Assembly (NCBI RefSeq): GCF_014646075.1
Contig: NZ_BMMT01000007.1
Coordinates: 124,001 to 188,000 of the forward strand
Reading direction: 5' to 3'
DNA length: 64,000 nt
Origin: Saccharopolyspora thermophila
GTDB lineage: Bacteria > Actinomycetota > Actinomycetes > Mycobacteriales > Pseudonocardiaceae
Shown: in pieces, positions 1-9,160 of the stretch
Layout of the letters: every line of letters begins with the position of its first letter
Position numbering within the stretch: position 1 is the stretch's first letter
Position numbers and translations under genes: made by a program
Notes under the pieces: model-generated
Seen by the model: the letters and a program-made list of their open reading frames with translations, nothing else
What the model was told of the DNA's origin: nothing
Database searches by the model: none

Positions 1-413
1 GTGTCCAGCGTCTCGGCGAGGCCGCGGTGGCCGAAGTCCAGGACGTGGTTGTTGGCCAGGTTGCACACGTCCGGCCGGCCGGCGGTCAGGCATGCCACGT
101 TCGCCGGGTTCATCCGGTAGTGCACGCCCTTGTCCGGGGCGAAGTCGTCGCTGCGGGTGATGCCGGACTCCAAATTGATCACCCGCACGTGCGGCGCCGC
201 CTCGTCGAGCGCCCGCAGCGCGGCGCCCCACGGCCACGCGGGGTCCACCGGCCGCCGGATCGGCCCGTTGCGCTCCTCGGCCGCCGCGACGTAGTCCCGC
301 GCATCCCGCAGGTAGCTCTCCGCCAGCCGCGGATCACCCGGGTGCGGGAGGATCTGGTCCACCCCGCGGCCCAGCATCACGTCACCGCACAGGAACAACC
401 GGATCGGCTCCAT
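1..413 (-). CDS. CapA family protein (3' part cut off by window edge)
   Basis: The reading frame starts at an ATG at 413 and runs off the left edge, so only about 137 N-terminal residues are present. The start MEPIRLFLCGDVMLGRGVDQ carries the GDVMLGRGVD block typical of CapA/PgsA-type proteins of the calcineurin-like phosphoesterase fold. Further on, the segments INLESGITR and NLANNHVLDFG match the metal-site motifs (NLE and NNH) of that family. Relatives are linked to poly-gamma-glutamate or capsule assembly, but many actinobacterial members have no known substrate. The gene lies 13 bp downstream of the DUF3048 lipoprotein gene on the same strand and is probably co-transcribed with it. Both would act at the cell envelope. 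The family call is firm; the biological role is open. Confidence 0.85.
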   Translation of the reverse strand, partial: MEPIRLFLCGDVMLGRGVDQILPHPGDPRLAESYLRDARDYVAAAEERNGPIRRPVDPAWPWGAALRALDEAAPHVRVINLESGITRSDDFAPDKGVHYRMNPANVACLTAGRPDVCNLANNHVLDFGHRGLAETLD

Positions 414-426
414 CCGCCACCCCCGG

Positions 427-1410
427 TCACGGCGTCAGCACGGTCCACACCTGGCCGGGCGCGGCGGTCAGCGCCGAGCCGTCCGGCGCGGTCCAGGTGG
501 TGGCGGCCTCGGGGGCGGGGCGGTTCCAGGTCCCCTCGAAGGCGCGGCCGTCACGCAGCACCACGACCCGGCCGCTGCCCACGGTCTTGGCGATCGGTGA
601 CGGGTTGCCCGCGGCGTCCCGGATCGCCGACTCGCGGACCGCCACCTGCTGGATCGCCACGGTGGACGGGGCGAGGCGCCCGCTGTCGCTCGCGACGTAG
701 GGTTCGCCGTCCATGGACACCAGCCAGGCGCGCTGCTGGGGCGACCACGAGACCTCGACGGTGGCCGACGGGTAGTCGACCCGGCGGTGGTCGGTCGGGG
801 TGCCATCGGCCGGCGTCGGCCCGAACACGGGGCGCGATTGGGCGGGCCAGGCCGCGCCCTGCGGCAGTGCGGCGGGGTGGAGGAAGAGGTTGTGCGGCAC
901 GGATCGCGATCTGTCGCGCGAGTAGGCGGCGGGTTGGTGGGCGTCGGAAGCGTCGGTCACCGGGGCGGCGGCGATCAGCGGCAGCAGTTCGGGCGCCGCG
1001 CCCGAATACGCCAGCGTCGGGTGGCCGAACTGGGGCAGCAGCTCCGCGTCGGTCTCGCGGGCGCTGCGCACCGGGCCGATCAGCGGTGGCAGATCATCAC
1101 CGCCGAAGATCGTCAACAGCCGGCTGTAGCCGCCCTCCACCGGTTCGACGACGACCAGCTCGGCCGCGCCGATACCCACCGGCGGGCGAGCCTTCGCCAC
1201 GTTGTCGATCTTCACCGCCAGCACCGGCGGTCCCGGCGGTGGTTCGGGCGGTGGCTCCGGAGTGGGGCTGGTCCGCGGAACGGGCGAGGTGGTCGGCGCC
1301 GCCGGCGGCGGCCGCGCAGGGGAACCCCCACGCGGTGCGGTGAACAGACCGCAGGCCGTGGCGAGCACCGCGAGCACGGTCAGCGCTGTCGCGAACCAGG
1401 CGCGTTGCAT
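427..1410 (-). CDS. DUF3048 (YerB-like) domain lipoprotein
   Basis: This is a 327-residue protein. The chosen ATG at 1410 has a good GAGAGGAG ribosome site just upstream; a longer frame opens at 1452 but has no such site. The N-terminus is a lipoprotein signal (hydrophobic run then LATAC, Cys at about residue 20), followed by a Pro-rich linker. The body has the DUF3048 features: an early VLAVKIDN segment, VVVEPVEGGYSRLLTIF, and GPVRSARETDAELL. YerB-type proteins are extracytoplasmic and of unknown biochemical function. It precedes the CapA-like gene, so a shared envelope role is plausible. Confidence 0.85.
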   Translation of the reverse strand: MQRAWFATALTVLAVLATACGLFTAPRGGSPARPPPAAPTTSPVPRTSPTPEPPPEPPPGPPVLAVKIDNVAKARPPVGIGAAELVVVEPVEGGYSRLLTIFGGDDLPPLIGPVRSARETDAELLPQFGHPTLAYSGAAPELLPLIAAAPVTDASDAHQPAAYSRDRSRSVPHNLFLHPAALPQGAAWPAQSRPVFGPTPADGTPTDHRRVDYPSATVEVSWSPQQRAWLVSMDGEPYVASDSGRLAPSTVAIQQVAVRESAIRDAAGNPSPIAKTVGSGRVVVLRDGRAFEGTWNRPAPEAATTWTAPDGSALTAAPGQVWTVLTP

Positions 1411-1582
1411 CCGGACTCCTCTCGAAATCCAGGCTACGCCGGTCAGCGCCACGCGAAGGCTGGCTGCTCCATGTCGGTCACCCGGGTGTCCGGCCGCGGA
1501 GCACCAGGCGGTGGAGGCGATGTGCGGCGTCCTGCCGCGCCGGAGCGCTGCTCGCGGTCCGCCGGTTGCGCCGTGCCCGCCG

Positions 1583-2038
1583 CTAGTCCGCCGCCCGGTG
1601 GCGGACGACGAGGGTTTCGGTCAGGTCCGCCACCGCGGTGCCGTCCGCCCGGGTCACCGCCGTCTCGCGCACGATGAACTCCAGGGCGCCGCCCTTTTTG
1701 ACGTAGACGTCGCGGATCACCGGGCGCAGCACCAGGGTGTCCCCGGCGTGCGCCATCGAGTGATATGTGAACGCCTGCTCGCCGTGCAGTACCTTGCGCA
1801 GGTCGACTCCGAGGTTGGCGAGGAATCCGAAGGAATCCGGCCCGTCCAGGGTGAGCCCGAACAGGAACGTCGGTGGCACCGGCAGGTCCGGGTGCCCGGC
1901 GGCCCGTGCCGCCGCGAGATCGGTGTAGATCGGGTCGGTCTCGCCGATGGCGGCGGCGAAGAACCGCAGCCGCCCGCGCTCGACGTCAACGGTGATGACC
2001 GGCAGTGTGGTGCCGACCACCGCGGGATCGATCCCCAT
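1583..2038 (-). CDS. MaoC-like (FAS1-like dehydratase domain) protein
   Basis: This 151-residue single-domain protein starts at an ATG preceded by TGGAGGG. It has the hot-dog fold signature of the N-terminal MaoC dehydratase group: FAAAIGETDPIYTD near residues 27-40, then PVPPTFLFGLTLD and LHGEQAFTYHSMAHAGDTL (residues ~83-101). The size is that of the actinobacterial HadA/HadC-like or UPF0336 subunits, which dehydrate (R)-3-hydroxyacyl thioesters, often with a partner. No partner subunit lies beside it, and the catalytic hydratase Asp/His pair of HadB-type proteins is not evident here. It may therefore be a non-catalytic or stand-alone member. Neighbours do not suggest a specific pathway. 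Confidence 0.75.
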   Translation of the reverse strand: MGIDPAVVGTTLPVITVDVERGRLRFFAAAIGETDPIYTDLAAARAAGHPDLPVPPTFLFGLTLDGPDSFGFLANLGVDLRKVLHGEQAFTYHSMAHAGDTLVLRPVIRDVYVKKGGALEFIVRETAVTRADGTAVADLTETLVVRHRAAD

Positions 2039-2118
2039 GCGGACCCTCCAGCCTTCGATGGCACCACGATAGCCGCGGGTACGCGCATCTCCTTACGGTG
2101 TGCGCCCAGAACGCGCAA

Positions 2119-2180
2119 GTTCAGGCGATCTTGGATGGTTACCGACGGGTAGGGGGCCCAGGTTCAGGCAAATTCGGAAG
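2119..2180 (+). repeat. Pair of dispersed TTCAGGC-type repeats
   Basis: Two imperfect copies of the window-wide motif TTCAGGCRAAYTCGG lie 43 bp apart: 2119-2135 (diverged in its second half) and 2162-2180 (GTTCAGGCAAATTCGGAAG). Other copies lie at 22432, 39330-39406 and, inverted, 61139-61199. All are outside the called genes. The function is unknown. Confidence 0.5.
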
Positions 2181-2263
2181 GTTGGTGTCCCGCGGGGCCG
2201 ACCGCCTCGCGCATTCGAGGACCCGGATTCGGCTGGAGGTCGCATCGCGTTCCGACAAACGGG

Positions 2264-2276
2264 GTCCACTGTAGAC
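2264..2276. repeat. GTCCAC-type 13-bp palindrome
   Basis: The sequence is GTCCACTGTAGAC, an imperfect palindrome just past the 3' end of the small gene at 2283. It belongs to a family of six similar intergenic sites in this window. Confidence 0.45.
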
Positions 2277-2282
2277 ATCGGA

Positions 2283-2480
2283 TCATTTATCCACAATGGA
2301 TTGGTGGTCGGCCAGGCGGGCGACGTGCTGGTCGATCAATTCGTCCAGCTCCGCCAAGCGTGCGCGCAGCCGCTCGGCGTGCCGGTGCGACGCGCTCGGC
2401 AGCTGCGCGGCGAGGTGACCGTACTCGGCCAGCACGCTCGGCAGGTCGTTGTGGCAGTACTGCCTGGGGATGTCGTCCAT
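2283..2480 (-). CDS. Small hypothetical protein (65 aa)
   Basis: The frame begins at an ATG at 2480 and encodes a short, charged, mostly helical protein. Its second half ([20 protein letters not shown]) has heptad-like leucines and looks like a short coiled coil. I do not recognise a family. Support comes from reading-frame composition and helical periodicity only. The ribosome site is weak, and a start further upstream cannot be excluded. It lies between the MaoC-like gene and the divergently read dipeptidase gene. Confidence 0.4.
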   Translation of the reverse strand: MDDIPRQYCHNDLPSVLAEYGHLAAQLPSASHRHAERLRARLAELDELIDQHVARLADHQSIVDK

Positions 2481-2591
2481 TCCACGATGGTGCGGCCGGC
2501 GGCCGGATTCGTCGATTCGATCAGCCGCGGCGCGATCATCGCCGGATATGCTCGCCCGGTTGAACCACATCGCGGATTCAGAGGGGTGGAA

Positions 2592-3803
2592 ATGACCGAC
2601 GCCACTGCACTGGAGCGAGCCCGCGCACTGCTCGCCGAGCACCCGGTGGTCGACGGGCACAACGATCTGCCGTGGGCGCTGCGCGAGAAGGTCGGATACG
2701 ACCTCGACCGCTGCGACATCGCCCACGACCAGTCCGCGCGGCTGCACACCGACCTGGCTCGGCTGCGCGCCGGTGGTGTCGGGGCCCAGTTCTGGTCGGT
2801 GTACGTGCTGGGGGAGTACCAGGGCGACCAGGCGGTCAGCGCCACCCTCGAGCAGATCGACTGCGTGCGTGCGCTCGCCGCCCGCTACCCCGAGCACCTG
2901 CGGCTGGCGCGCACCGCCGACGAGGTGGTGGCCGCCCGCGCCGACGGCCGCATCGCCTCGCTGATGGGCGCCGAGGGCGGTCACTCGATCGCCTGCTCGC
3001 TGGCCACCCTGCGCGCCTTCCACGCGCTCGGCGTCCGCTACCTCACGCTCACCCACAACAACAACGTGCCGTGGGCCGACTCGGCCACCGACACTCCCGC
3101 TGCGGGCGGGCTGACCCGCTTCGGCGTCGAGGTGGTGCGGGAGATGAACCGCCTGGGCATGCTGGTGGACCTCTCCCACGTGTCGGCCGACACGATGCGC
3201 GACGCGCTCGAGGCCACCCGGGCACCGGTGATCTTCTCGCACTCCTCGGCGCGCGCGGTCTGCGACCATCCGCGCAACATCCCCGACGACGTGCTGGCTG
3301 CGCTGCCGGACAACGGCGGCGTGGCGATGGCGACGTTCGTGCCGAAGTTCGTACTGCCCGCGGCGATCGAGTGGAGCAGGGCCGCCGAGGCGGCGCTGCG
3401 CGAGCAGGGCTACCACCCGTTCGACATGACGCCGGAGGCGGTGGCCGCGTTGCGGGCGTACGAGGCCGCCCACCCGCGTCCGGTGGCCACCGTCGCGACC
3501 GTGGCCGACCATCTCGACCACATGCGGGAGGTCGCGGGCATCGACCACATCGGGATCGGCGGGGACTACGACGGCACGGCCTTCACCCCGCAGGGCCTGG
3601 ACGACGTCGCGGGCTACCCGAACCTGATCGCCGAACTGCTCACCCGCGGCTGGTCCGAGACCGACCTCGCGAAGTTGACCTGGCACAACGCACTCCGGGT
3701 GCTCCGCGACGCGGAGGATGTCGCCCGCGAACTCCAGCGCACGGAACAACCGTCGCTGGCCACCATCGAGGAACTCGACGGCCCCCGATCCGGTGATGGG
3801 TGA
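2592..3803 (+). CDS. Membrane-dipeptidase-type peptidase (family M19)
   Basis: This 403-residue zinc-dependent dipeptidase/amidohydrolase-fold enzyme should hydrolyse dipeptides, possibly including D-residue or beta-lactam-like substrates, as renal dipeptidase homologues do. The metal and catalytic motifs are in order: VDGHND (H23, D25), MGAEGGHS (E128), LVDLSHVS (H196) and FSHSSARA (H217), with a final [10 protein letters not shown] block. No signal peptide is visible, so it is probably cytoplasmic. The ATG at 2592 is preceded by GAGGGGTGG; the open frame extends further upstream but has no better start. It stands alone, 104 bp before an MpaB-type gene. Confidence 0.93.
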   Translation: MTDATALERARALLAEHPVVDGHNDLPWALREKVGYDLDRCDIAHDQSARLHTDLARLRAGGVGAQFWSVYVLGEYQGDQAVSATLEQIDCVRALAARYPEHLRLARTADEVVAARADGRIASLMGAEGGHSIACSLATLRAFHALGVRYLTLTHNNNVPWADSATDTPAAGGLTRFGVEVVREMNRLGMLVDLSHVSADTMRDALEATRAPVIFSHSSARAVCDHPRNIPDDVLAALPDNGGVAMATFVPKFVLPAAIEWSRAAEAALREQGYHPFDMTPEAVAALRAYEAAHPRPVATVATVADHLDHMREVAGIDHIGIGGDYDGTAFTPQGLDDVAGYPNLIAELLTRGWSETDLAKLTWHNALRVLRDAEDVARELQRTEQPSLATIEELDGPRSGDG

Positions 3804-3907
3804 GCCTCCGTCCAAGCAACCTGGCCGGGAGGCACGTGTTGACCACGTGTCTCACCGGCCGCTACCGTCGCGGCAGTCGAACACGCACCGAGACGAGGGG
3901 TGCGGGC

Positions 3908-4762
3908 ATGAGGCGATTCGACCGGCTGGAGCGGATTCTCGCGCTGGATCCCGACCGCGACTGCGAGGAGATCTACCGGCTGCTCGCCGAGTACGAGTTC
4001 CCGTGGGACATCACCAAGGCCCTGGAGTTCGCGCTGTTCCGCACCTACGCGGTGCCGAGCATCGGTCGGCTGCTGGACCGCACCGGCGAGTTCACCCGGC
4101 GCCCACAGCGGCGCTATGACGACACCGTGCTGATCCTCTTCGAGATCTTCCACTGGGGTGTCGGCAGCGACCGCGGGCGGCGGGCGCTGGAGCAGCTCAA
4201 CGCCATCCACGGCCGGTTCCGGATCAGCAAGGACGACTACCGCTACACGCTGTCGACCTTCGTGGTCACCCCGGTGCGCTGGATCGACCGGTTCGGCTGG
4301 CGGCGGTTGCACCCGCGGGAGGTGCGGGCGCTGACCAACACCATGCGACTGCTCGGCCAAGGCATGCGGATCAGCGCGATCCCCGAGACCTACGCGGAGT
4401 TCGAGCGGCTCTTCGACGACTACGAGCGGGAGCACTTCGGCTTCGACCCCGGCGGTCGCCGCGTCGCCGAGGCGACGCTGCGGTTGTTCGGGTCCTGGTA
4501 CCCGCGACTGCTGTCCCCGGCGGTGGCGCACGCGGCGCGGCTGTTGATGGAACCGCACCTGCTGGCGGCCTTCGGGTTCCCGCAGGTCGGTGAAGCGGGG
4601 CGGCGAGCGGCGGAGCTGGCGCTGCGGCTGCGGGCCCACCTGGTGCGGGTCGGCCCGGCGCGGCCGGACTCGCGCCCGGTGGCCCCGACCCCGCTGTCCT
4701 ACCCGAACGGCTACGAGATCGAGAAGCTGGGCCCGGACTCGTTCCACCGCCACCAGTGTTGA
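3908..4762 (+). CDS. Oxygenase MpaB family protein (DUF2236-like)
   Basis: The 284-residue product looks like the oxygenase MpaB/rubber-oxygenase (Lcp)-related family of putative heme proteins. Characteristic segments are the FEIFHWGVGS helix, NAIHGRFRISKDDY and the WRRLHPREVRALTNTM stretch, whose His and Arg residues line up with the family's conserved positions. Homologues oxidise isoprenoid or other hydrophobic chains (mycophenolic acid side-chain cleavage, rubber cleavage), but most bacterial members are uncharacterised. The ATG at 3908 has GAGGGG upstream. It lies just before the hopanoid operon on the same strand but is separated by 276 bp, so a shared transcript is uncertain. A second family member sits at the right window edge. 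Confidence 0.8.
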   Translation: MRRFDRLERILALDPDRDCEEIYRLLAEYEFPWDITKALEFALFRTYAVPSIGRLLDRTGEFTRRPQRRYDDTVLILFEIFHWGVGSDRGRRALEQLNAIHGRFRISKDDYRYTLSTFVVTPVRWIDRFGWRRLHPREVRALTNTMRLLGQGMRISAIPETYAEFERLFDDYEREHFGFDPGGRRVAEATLRLFGSWYPRLLSPAVAHAARLLMEPHLLAAFGFPQVGEAGRRAAELALRLRAHLVRVGPARPDSRPVAPTPLSYPNGYEIEKLGPDSFHRHQC

Positions 4763-4791
4763 CGGCACGTCAGCAGGCCGGAGCGACCATG

Positions 4792-4804
4792 GTCCACAGC
4801 AGAC
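4792..4804. repeat. GTCCAC-type 13-bp palindrome
   Basis: The site GTCCACAGCAGAC lies 30 bp after the MpaB-family gene and upstream of the hopanoid operon. It is one of six related intergenic sites in the window. Confidence 0.4.
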
Positions 4805-5038
4805 TCACCGTACGGTCCACCCAGGATTCCGCGGTGGCGTGACCGGCGATGCCCGCTCGGGCGTTTCGAGGTGGGCCGGGCGGGGGACTCGAAAGTCCGA
4901 AAGGGACCATCGCGTGGTCGAACACCGGCGCGAACCACCGGAAACGGCGATGGGCTGCTTTCACCCTGCGGGGCGGCAGTGGTGCTCATACGATGCCGGT
5001 TGCGCCTCCTGGTCGGCGGGATAGGAGGAGGGGGGTCG

Positions 5039-5947
5039 ATGGTTTTGTCGTTGCCTGACGACGCTGTGTCCGGCGGGGATTCCGGTCATCCGGACAGTGC
5101 GTCGCGGTCGGCTGACCTGCCGCGGAGCGCGGCCGTGCTGGCCCGGATGCGCTCGGAGAACTTCCCCGTCGCGGCACGCATCCTGCCGACCGGGCTGCGG
5201 CGGCACCTGCACGCCCTCTACGGGTACTTCCGGCTGGTCGACTACGCGGGCGACGAGGCCCCCGGCGACCGCGACGCACTGCTCGACCTGCTGGAACTCG
5301 AACTCAAACGCGCCTACCAGGGCATCGCACGTATCCCGATCCTGCGCGCGCTGACCCCCACCGTCGCCGAGTGTGCCATCCCGCACGACGTGCTGGTCAA
5401 GTTGATCGACGCCAACCGCCAGGACCAGCGGGTCCGGCGCTACGAGACATTCGAGGACCTCGTCGACTACTGCGCGCTGTCGGCCAACCCGGTCGGCGAG
5501 GCGGTGCTGCACGTCGTCGGCCGCGCCGAGCCGCGGCTGATCTCGCTGTCCGACCGCATCTGCACCGCGTTGCAGATCCTGGAGCACTGCCAGGACATCG
5601 CCGGGGACCACCAGCAGGACCGCGTCTACCTGCCCGCCGAGGACCTGCGGCGGTTCGGTTGCACGGAGTCCGAGCTGATCGCCGCCCGGGCCTCCACCCG
5701 GCTGCGCGGACTGGTCAAGTTCGAAGTGGACCGCGCGCGGCGGCTGCTCGAGTCCGGTGCGCCGCTGGTCGGCGAGCTGTCCGGGATGGCGCGGGTCGCC
5801 GTCGCCGGGTACGTCGCCGGGGGCCGCGCCACGGCCGCCGCGTTCGCCGCGGCCGGGCACGACCCGCTGCGGGTGCGCGTCCGGCCGAGCAGGCGGCGCA
5901 CGTTCCTCGAGTGGGGGCTGCTCTCTGCGTTGGGAGGCCCCCGGTGA
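5039..5947 (+). CDS. hpnC: Squalene synthase HpnC (hydroxysqualene synthase step)
   Basis: This 302-residue class I isoprenoid synthase is the first gene of the hopanoid operon. HpnC works with HpnD and HpnE to make squalene from two farnesyl diphosphates: HpnC converts presqualene diphosphate to hydroxysqualene. Two aspartate motifs are present, DYAGDEAPGD near residue 65 and HCQDIAGDHQQDR near residue 185. The SENFPVAARILP opening is typical of HpnC. The ATG at 5039 was chosen for its strong AGGAGGAGGGG site. Its stop overlaps the next start by 4 bp. A possible -10 (TACGAT, about 4990) lies upstream, but no convincing -35 was found. Confidence 0.93.
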   Translation: MVLSLPDDAVSGGDSGHPDSASRSADLPRSAAVLARMRSENFPVAARILPTGLRRHLHALYGYFRLVDYAGDEAPGDRDALLDLLELELKRAYQGIARIPILRALTPTVAECAIPHDVLVKLIDANRQDQRVRRYETFEDLVDYCALSANPVGEAVLHVVGRAEPRLISLSDRICTALQILEHCQDIAGDHQQDRVYLPAEDLRRFGCTESELIAARASTRLRGLVKFEVDRARRLLESGAPLVGELSGMARVAVAGYVAGGRATAAAFAAAGHDPLRVRVRPSRRRTFLEWGLLSALGGPR

Positions 5948-6807
5948 CCGGCATGGCGCGGATCCGCGCCGCCTACCTGGAGTGCGAACGCATCACCCGG
6001 GAGCAGGCGCGCAACTTCTCCTACGGCATCCGCCTGCTGCCCGGCCCGAAGCGCCGGGCCCTGTCGGCGGTGTACTCCTTCGCCCGGCGGTGCGACGACA
6101 TCGGTGACGGTCCCCTGCCCGGCGAGGAGAAGCTGCGGCGGCTCAAGCAGGCCCGCGAGGCGATCCACGCGGCGAGCACCGACTCCGCCGACCCGGTGCT
6201 GGTCGCGCTGGCCGACGCCGCCGAGCGCCTGCCGATCCCGCTGGCGGCGTTCGACGAGCTCATCGACGGCTGCGAGGCCGACGTGCGGGGCGCTCGCTAC
6301 CGGACGTTCGACGAGCTGCTGCACTACTGCCGCTGCGTGGCCGGTTCGATCGGCCGGCTGTCGCTGGGTGTGTTCGGCACCCTCGACCCGGACACCGCCG
6401 CGCGCCGGGCGGACGCCCTGGGCGTCGCGCTGCAACTCACCAACATCCTGCGGGACGTCCGCGAGGACCAGGCCCACGGTCGGGTCTACCTGCCGGGGGA
6501 GGACCTGGAGCGGTTCGAGGTGCGCCTGGAGCCGGGCAACGGACTGGTGGAGGACCCCGACCGCTGGGACCGGTTGATCCGCTTCCAGGCCGAGCGCGCC
6601 GAGCGGTGGTACGCCGAGGGGTTGCGGCTGCTGCCGATGCTCGACCGGCGCAGCCGGGCCTGCTGCGCGTCGATGGCGGGCATCTACCACCAGCTGCTGG
6701 GCCGCATCGCCGCCGATCCGCGGGCCGCGCTGCGCGAGCGGATCTCCCTGTCGGGGTGGCGTAAGGCGGGGGTGGCGGCCCGGTCGCTGGTCGGGATGGC
6801 GCTGTGA
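5944..6807 (+). CDS. hpnD: Presqualene diphosphate synthase HpnD
   Basis: The 287-residue protein condenses two farnesyl diphosphates into presqualene diphosphate. Visible signatures are NFSYGIRLLPGPKRRALSAVY, the first aspartate motif in RRCDDIGDG (near residue 50) and the second in NILRDVREDQAHGRVYLP (near 170), all standard for the phytoene/squalene synthase fold. The GTG at 5944 overlaps the hpnC stop (GTGA) and has GGAGG six bases upstream; an ATG at 5953 is poorly spaced. The overlap on both sides implies translational coupling. Confidence 0.94.
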   Translation: MTGMARIRAAYLECERITREQARNFSYGIRLLPGPKRRALSAVYSFARRCDDIGDGPLPGEEKLRRLKQAREAIHAASTDSADPVLVALADAAERLPIPLAAFDELIDGCEADVRGARYRTFDELLHYCRCVAGSIGRLSLGVFGTLDPDTAARRADALGVALQLTNILRDVREDQAHGRVYLPGEDLERFEVRLEPGNGLVEDPDRWDRLIRFQAERAERWYAEGLRLLPMLDRRSRACCASMAGIYHQLLGRIAADPRAALRERISLSGWRKAGVAARSLVGMAL

Positions 6808-8159
6808 GCCGGGTCATCGTGGTCGGCGGGGGACTGGCCGGGATCACCGCCGCGTTGCACTGCGCGGACCGCGGCCACGAGGTCGTGCTGCTGGAGGCGC
6901 GGTCCCGGCTGGGCGGCGCGACGTACTCCTTCACGCGCGGCGACCTGGTGATCGACACCGGGCAGCACGTGTTCCTCCGCTGCTACACCGCCTACAGAGG
7001 ACTGCTGCAGCGGCTCGGGGTGGCCGGCTCGATCCGCATGCAGAGCCGCTTCCGCATCCCGGTGCTGTCCGCCGACGGGCGTGCATCCCTGTTGCACCGC
7101 AACGGCTTTCCCGCTCCCGCGCACCTCGCCCCGGCACTGCTCGGCTACCGGATGCTGACGCTTTCCGAGCGCATCGGAGTCATGCGCACCGCGCTGGCCC
7201 TGCGGCGGCTCGACCCGGACGATCCCGAGCTGGACCGCGTCAGCCTCGGCCAGTGGTTGCGGGATCGGGGCGAATCACCGCGCGCTGTGGAAGCACTGTG
7301 GGCTCTGCTGGCGGTCGCGGCGCTCAACGCCGATCCCGACGAGGCGTCGATGGCCCTGGCCACCAGGGTCTTCCGCACCGGGGTGCTGGACACCGCGGAC
7401 AGCGCCGACATCGCCATCCCGCAGGTGCCGCTCGGCCAGCTGCACGGCTCCGCGGCGCACCGAGCCCTGGCGGCGGCCGGGGTGGACATGCGGTTGCGCT
7501 GCAGGGCCCGGGCGATTCGCCGTTGCGGAGCGGGTTTCCAGGTTCCGTTGCGGGAGTCCACAGGGGACTCCGTGCGGTTCGCGGACGCGGTAATCGTCGC
7601 GGTTCCGCACCAGGCGGCCGCCGCGCTCGTGGCGGACCTGCCGGTGGCGGGGGCGAGGGCCTGGCAGCAGTTGTCGGCGGCGCCGATCATCAACGTGCAC
7701 GTACTCTACGATCGGCCGGTCACGCACCTGGACATGGCCGCGGTGCTGGACTCCCCGGTGCAGTGGGTGTTCGACCGGACCGCGATCGCGGGCGCACCGC
7801 GCGGCCAGTACCTCGCGCTGTCGCAGTCGGCCGCGCACGAGCACATCCACACCCGCACCGAAGACCTGCGCGAGCTGTTCCTGCCCGCCCTGCAGCGGAT
7901 CTTCCCCCGCGCCCGGCAGGCGGCGGTCCTCGACTTCTTCGTCACCCGAGAACCGCGCGCCACCTTCCGGCAGGCGCCCGGCACCGCGGCGGTGCGGCCC
8001 CCGGCGCGCACCGGTGTGCCGGGACTGGTGCTGGCCGGGGCGTGGACCGCCACCGGGTGGCCCGACACCACGGAGGGAGCGGTGGTGAGCGGCGCCCGCG
8101 CCGCCGAGGCGGTGGACCTGGACCTGCGATCGCAACGAGGCGTGGAGGTGACCGCATGA
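6804..8159 (+). CDS. hpnE: Hydroxysqualene dehydroxylase HpnE
   Basis: The 451-residue FAD-dependent oxidoreductase reduces hydroxysqualene to squalene, completing the HpnCDE route. An N-terminal dinucleotide-binding loop (VVGGGLAGITAAL, residues ~5-17) is followed by EARSRLGGATYSF. A C-terminal GLVLAGAWTATGWPDTTEGAVVSG block is the usual FAD-contacting end of the amine-oxidase/desaturase family. The GTG start overlaps the hpnD stop by 4 bp. Length and order fit the hopanoid clusters of other actinomycetes. Confidence 0.93.
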   Translation: MSRVIVVGGGLAGITAALHCADRGHEVVLLEARSRLGGATYSFTRGDLVIDTGQHVFLRCYTAYRGLLQRLGVAGSIRMQSRFRIPVLSADGRASLLHRNGFPAPAHLAPALLGYRMLTLSERIGVMRTALALRRLDPDDPELDRVSLGQWLRDRGESPRAVEALWALLAVAALNADPDEASMALATRVFRTGVLDTADSADIAIPQVPLGQLHGSAAHRALAAAGVDMRLRCRARAIRRCGAGFQVPLRESTGDSVRFADAVIVAVPHQAAAALVADLPVAGARAWQQLSAAPIINVHVLYDRPVTHLDMAAVLDSPVQWVFDRTAIAGAPRGQYLALSQSAAHEHIHTRTEDLRELFLPALQRIFPRARQAAVLDFFVTREPRATFRQAPGTAAVRPPARTGVPGLVLAGAWTATGWPDTTEGAVVSGARAAEAVDLDLRSQRGVEVTA

Positions 8160-9160
8160 CGACGGTGCTGCCCCCAGTTCTGCGCACGGCCCGGGAGGTG
8201 GTCGACCCGGTGCTGCGCAAGGTCGTCGCCCGGCTCGACCCGGACACCCGCAGGGTGTGCGAGTACCACTTCGGCTGGCGCAACGCCGACGGCACCCCGG
8301 ACGGCGGCGGTGGCAAGGCGCTGCGCCCGGCGATGGTGCTGCTGTCCGCGCAGACCTGCGCCGCCGCGGAGCAACCGGTGGCCGCAGCCGCCGCCGTGGA
8401 ACTGGTGCACAACTTCTCGCTGCTGCACGACGACGTGATGGACGGCGATACCTCGCGGCGGCACCGGCCCACCGCCTGGATCGTCTTCGGCCGACCGGCC
8501 GCGCTGCTGGCCGGCGACGCGCTGCTGGCGCTGTCCACCGACGTGCTGCTGGAGTCGTCATCGCCGCATGCCGCGGCCGCGGCCCGCTGGCTGACCGACG
8601 CCACCCGCGCCCTGATCGCCGGCCAGGCCGCCGACCTCGACTTCGAGCGTCGCCAGGAGGTGAGCCTGCGGCAGTGCCTGCGCATGGCGCACGACAAGAC
8701 CGCCGCACTGCTGGCCTGCGCGGCCTCCATCGGCGCGGTCCATGTCGGCGCACCGCCGGAGGTCGTGTCGCGGCTGCATGCGTTCGGCACCGAACTCGGC
8801 ATGGCGTTCCAGCTCGTTGACGACCTGCTCGGCCTGTGGGGCGATCCGGAGGTCACCGGCAAACCGGTGCTGGCCGACCTGCGCGCCCGCAAGAAGTCGG
8901 TACCGGTCGTGCACGCGCTGACCTCCGGCACTGCTGCGGGAGACCGGCTGCGCGAGCTCTACGCCCAGTCCGACCCGCTCACCGAGGACCAGCTGCACGA
9001 GGCGGCCGAGATGGTGCGGCGCGCCGGTTCCGCGGACTGGACGCGCCGCGAGTGCGACCGCCGGCTGGCCACCGCCAAGCGGCATCTGCCCACCGGCCCG
9101 CAGCACGCCGCGGCCGCCCTCACCGAACTCGCCGAGTTCATCGTACGGAGGAAACATTGA
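8156..9160 (+). CDS. Polyprenyl diphosphate synthase (farnesyl/geranylgeranyl type) of the hopanoid operon
   Basis: The 334-residue all-helical trans-prenyltransferase has both aspartate-rich motifs: LLHDDVMDGD (first, near residue 90) and QLVDDLLGLWGD (second, near 222). It also has GGGGKALRPAMVLL for diphosphate binding and the RARKKS loop. In this position it most likely supplies farnesyl diphosphate to HpnD. The two residues before the first DDxxD motif (Leu-His) do not settle chain length by eye. It is translationally coupled to hpnE through an ATGA overlap and to shc at its 3' end. Confidence 0.92.
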   Translation: MTTVLPPVLRTAREVVDPVLRKVVARLDPDTRRVCEYHFGWRNADGTPDGGGGKALRPAMVLLSAQTCAAAEQPVAAAAAVELVHNFSLLHDDVMDGDTSRRHRPTAWIVFGRPAALLAGDALLALSTDVLLESSSPHAAAAARWLTDATRALIAGQAADLDFERRQEVSLRQCLRMAHDKTAALLACAASIGAVHVGAPPEVVSRLHAFGTELGMAFQLVDDLLGLWGDPEVTGKPVLADLRARKKSVPVVHALTSGTAAGDRLRELYAQSDPLTEDQLHEAAEMVRRAGSADWTRRECDRRLATAKRHLPTGPQHAAAALTELAEFIVRRKH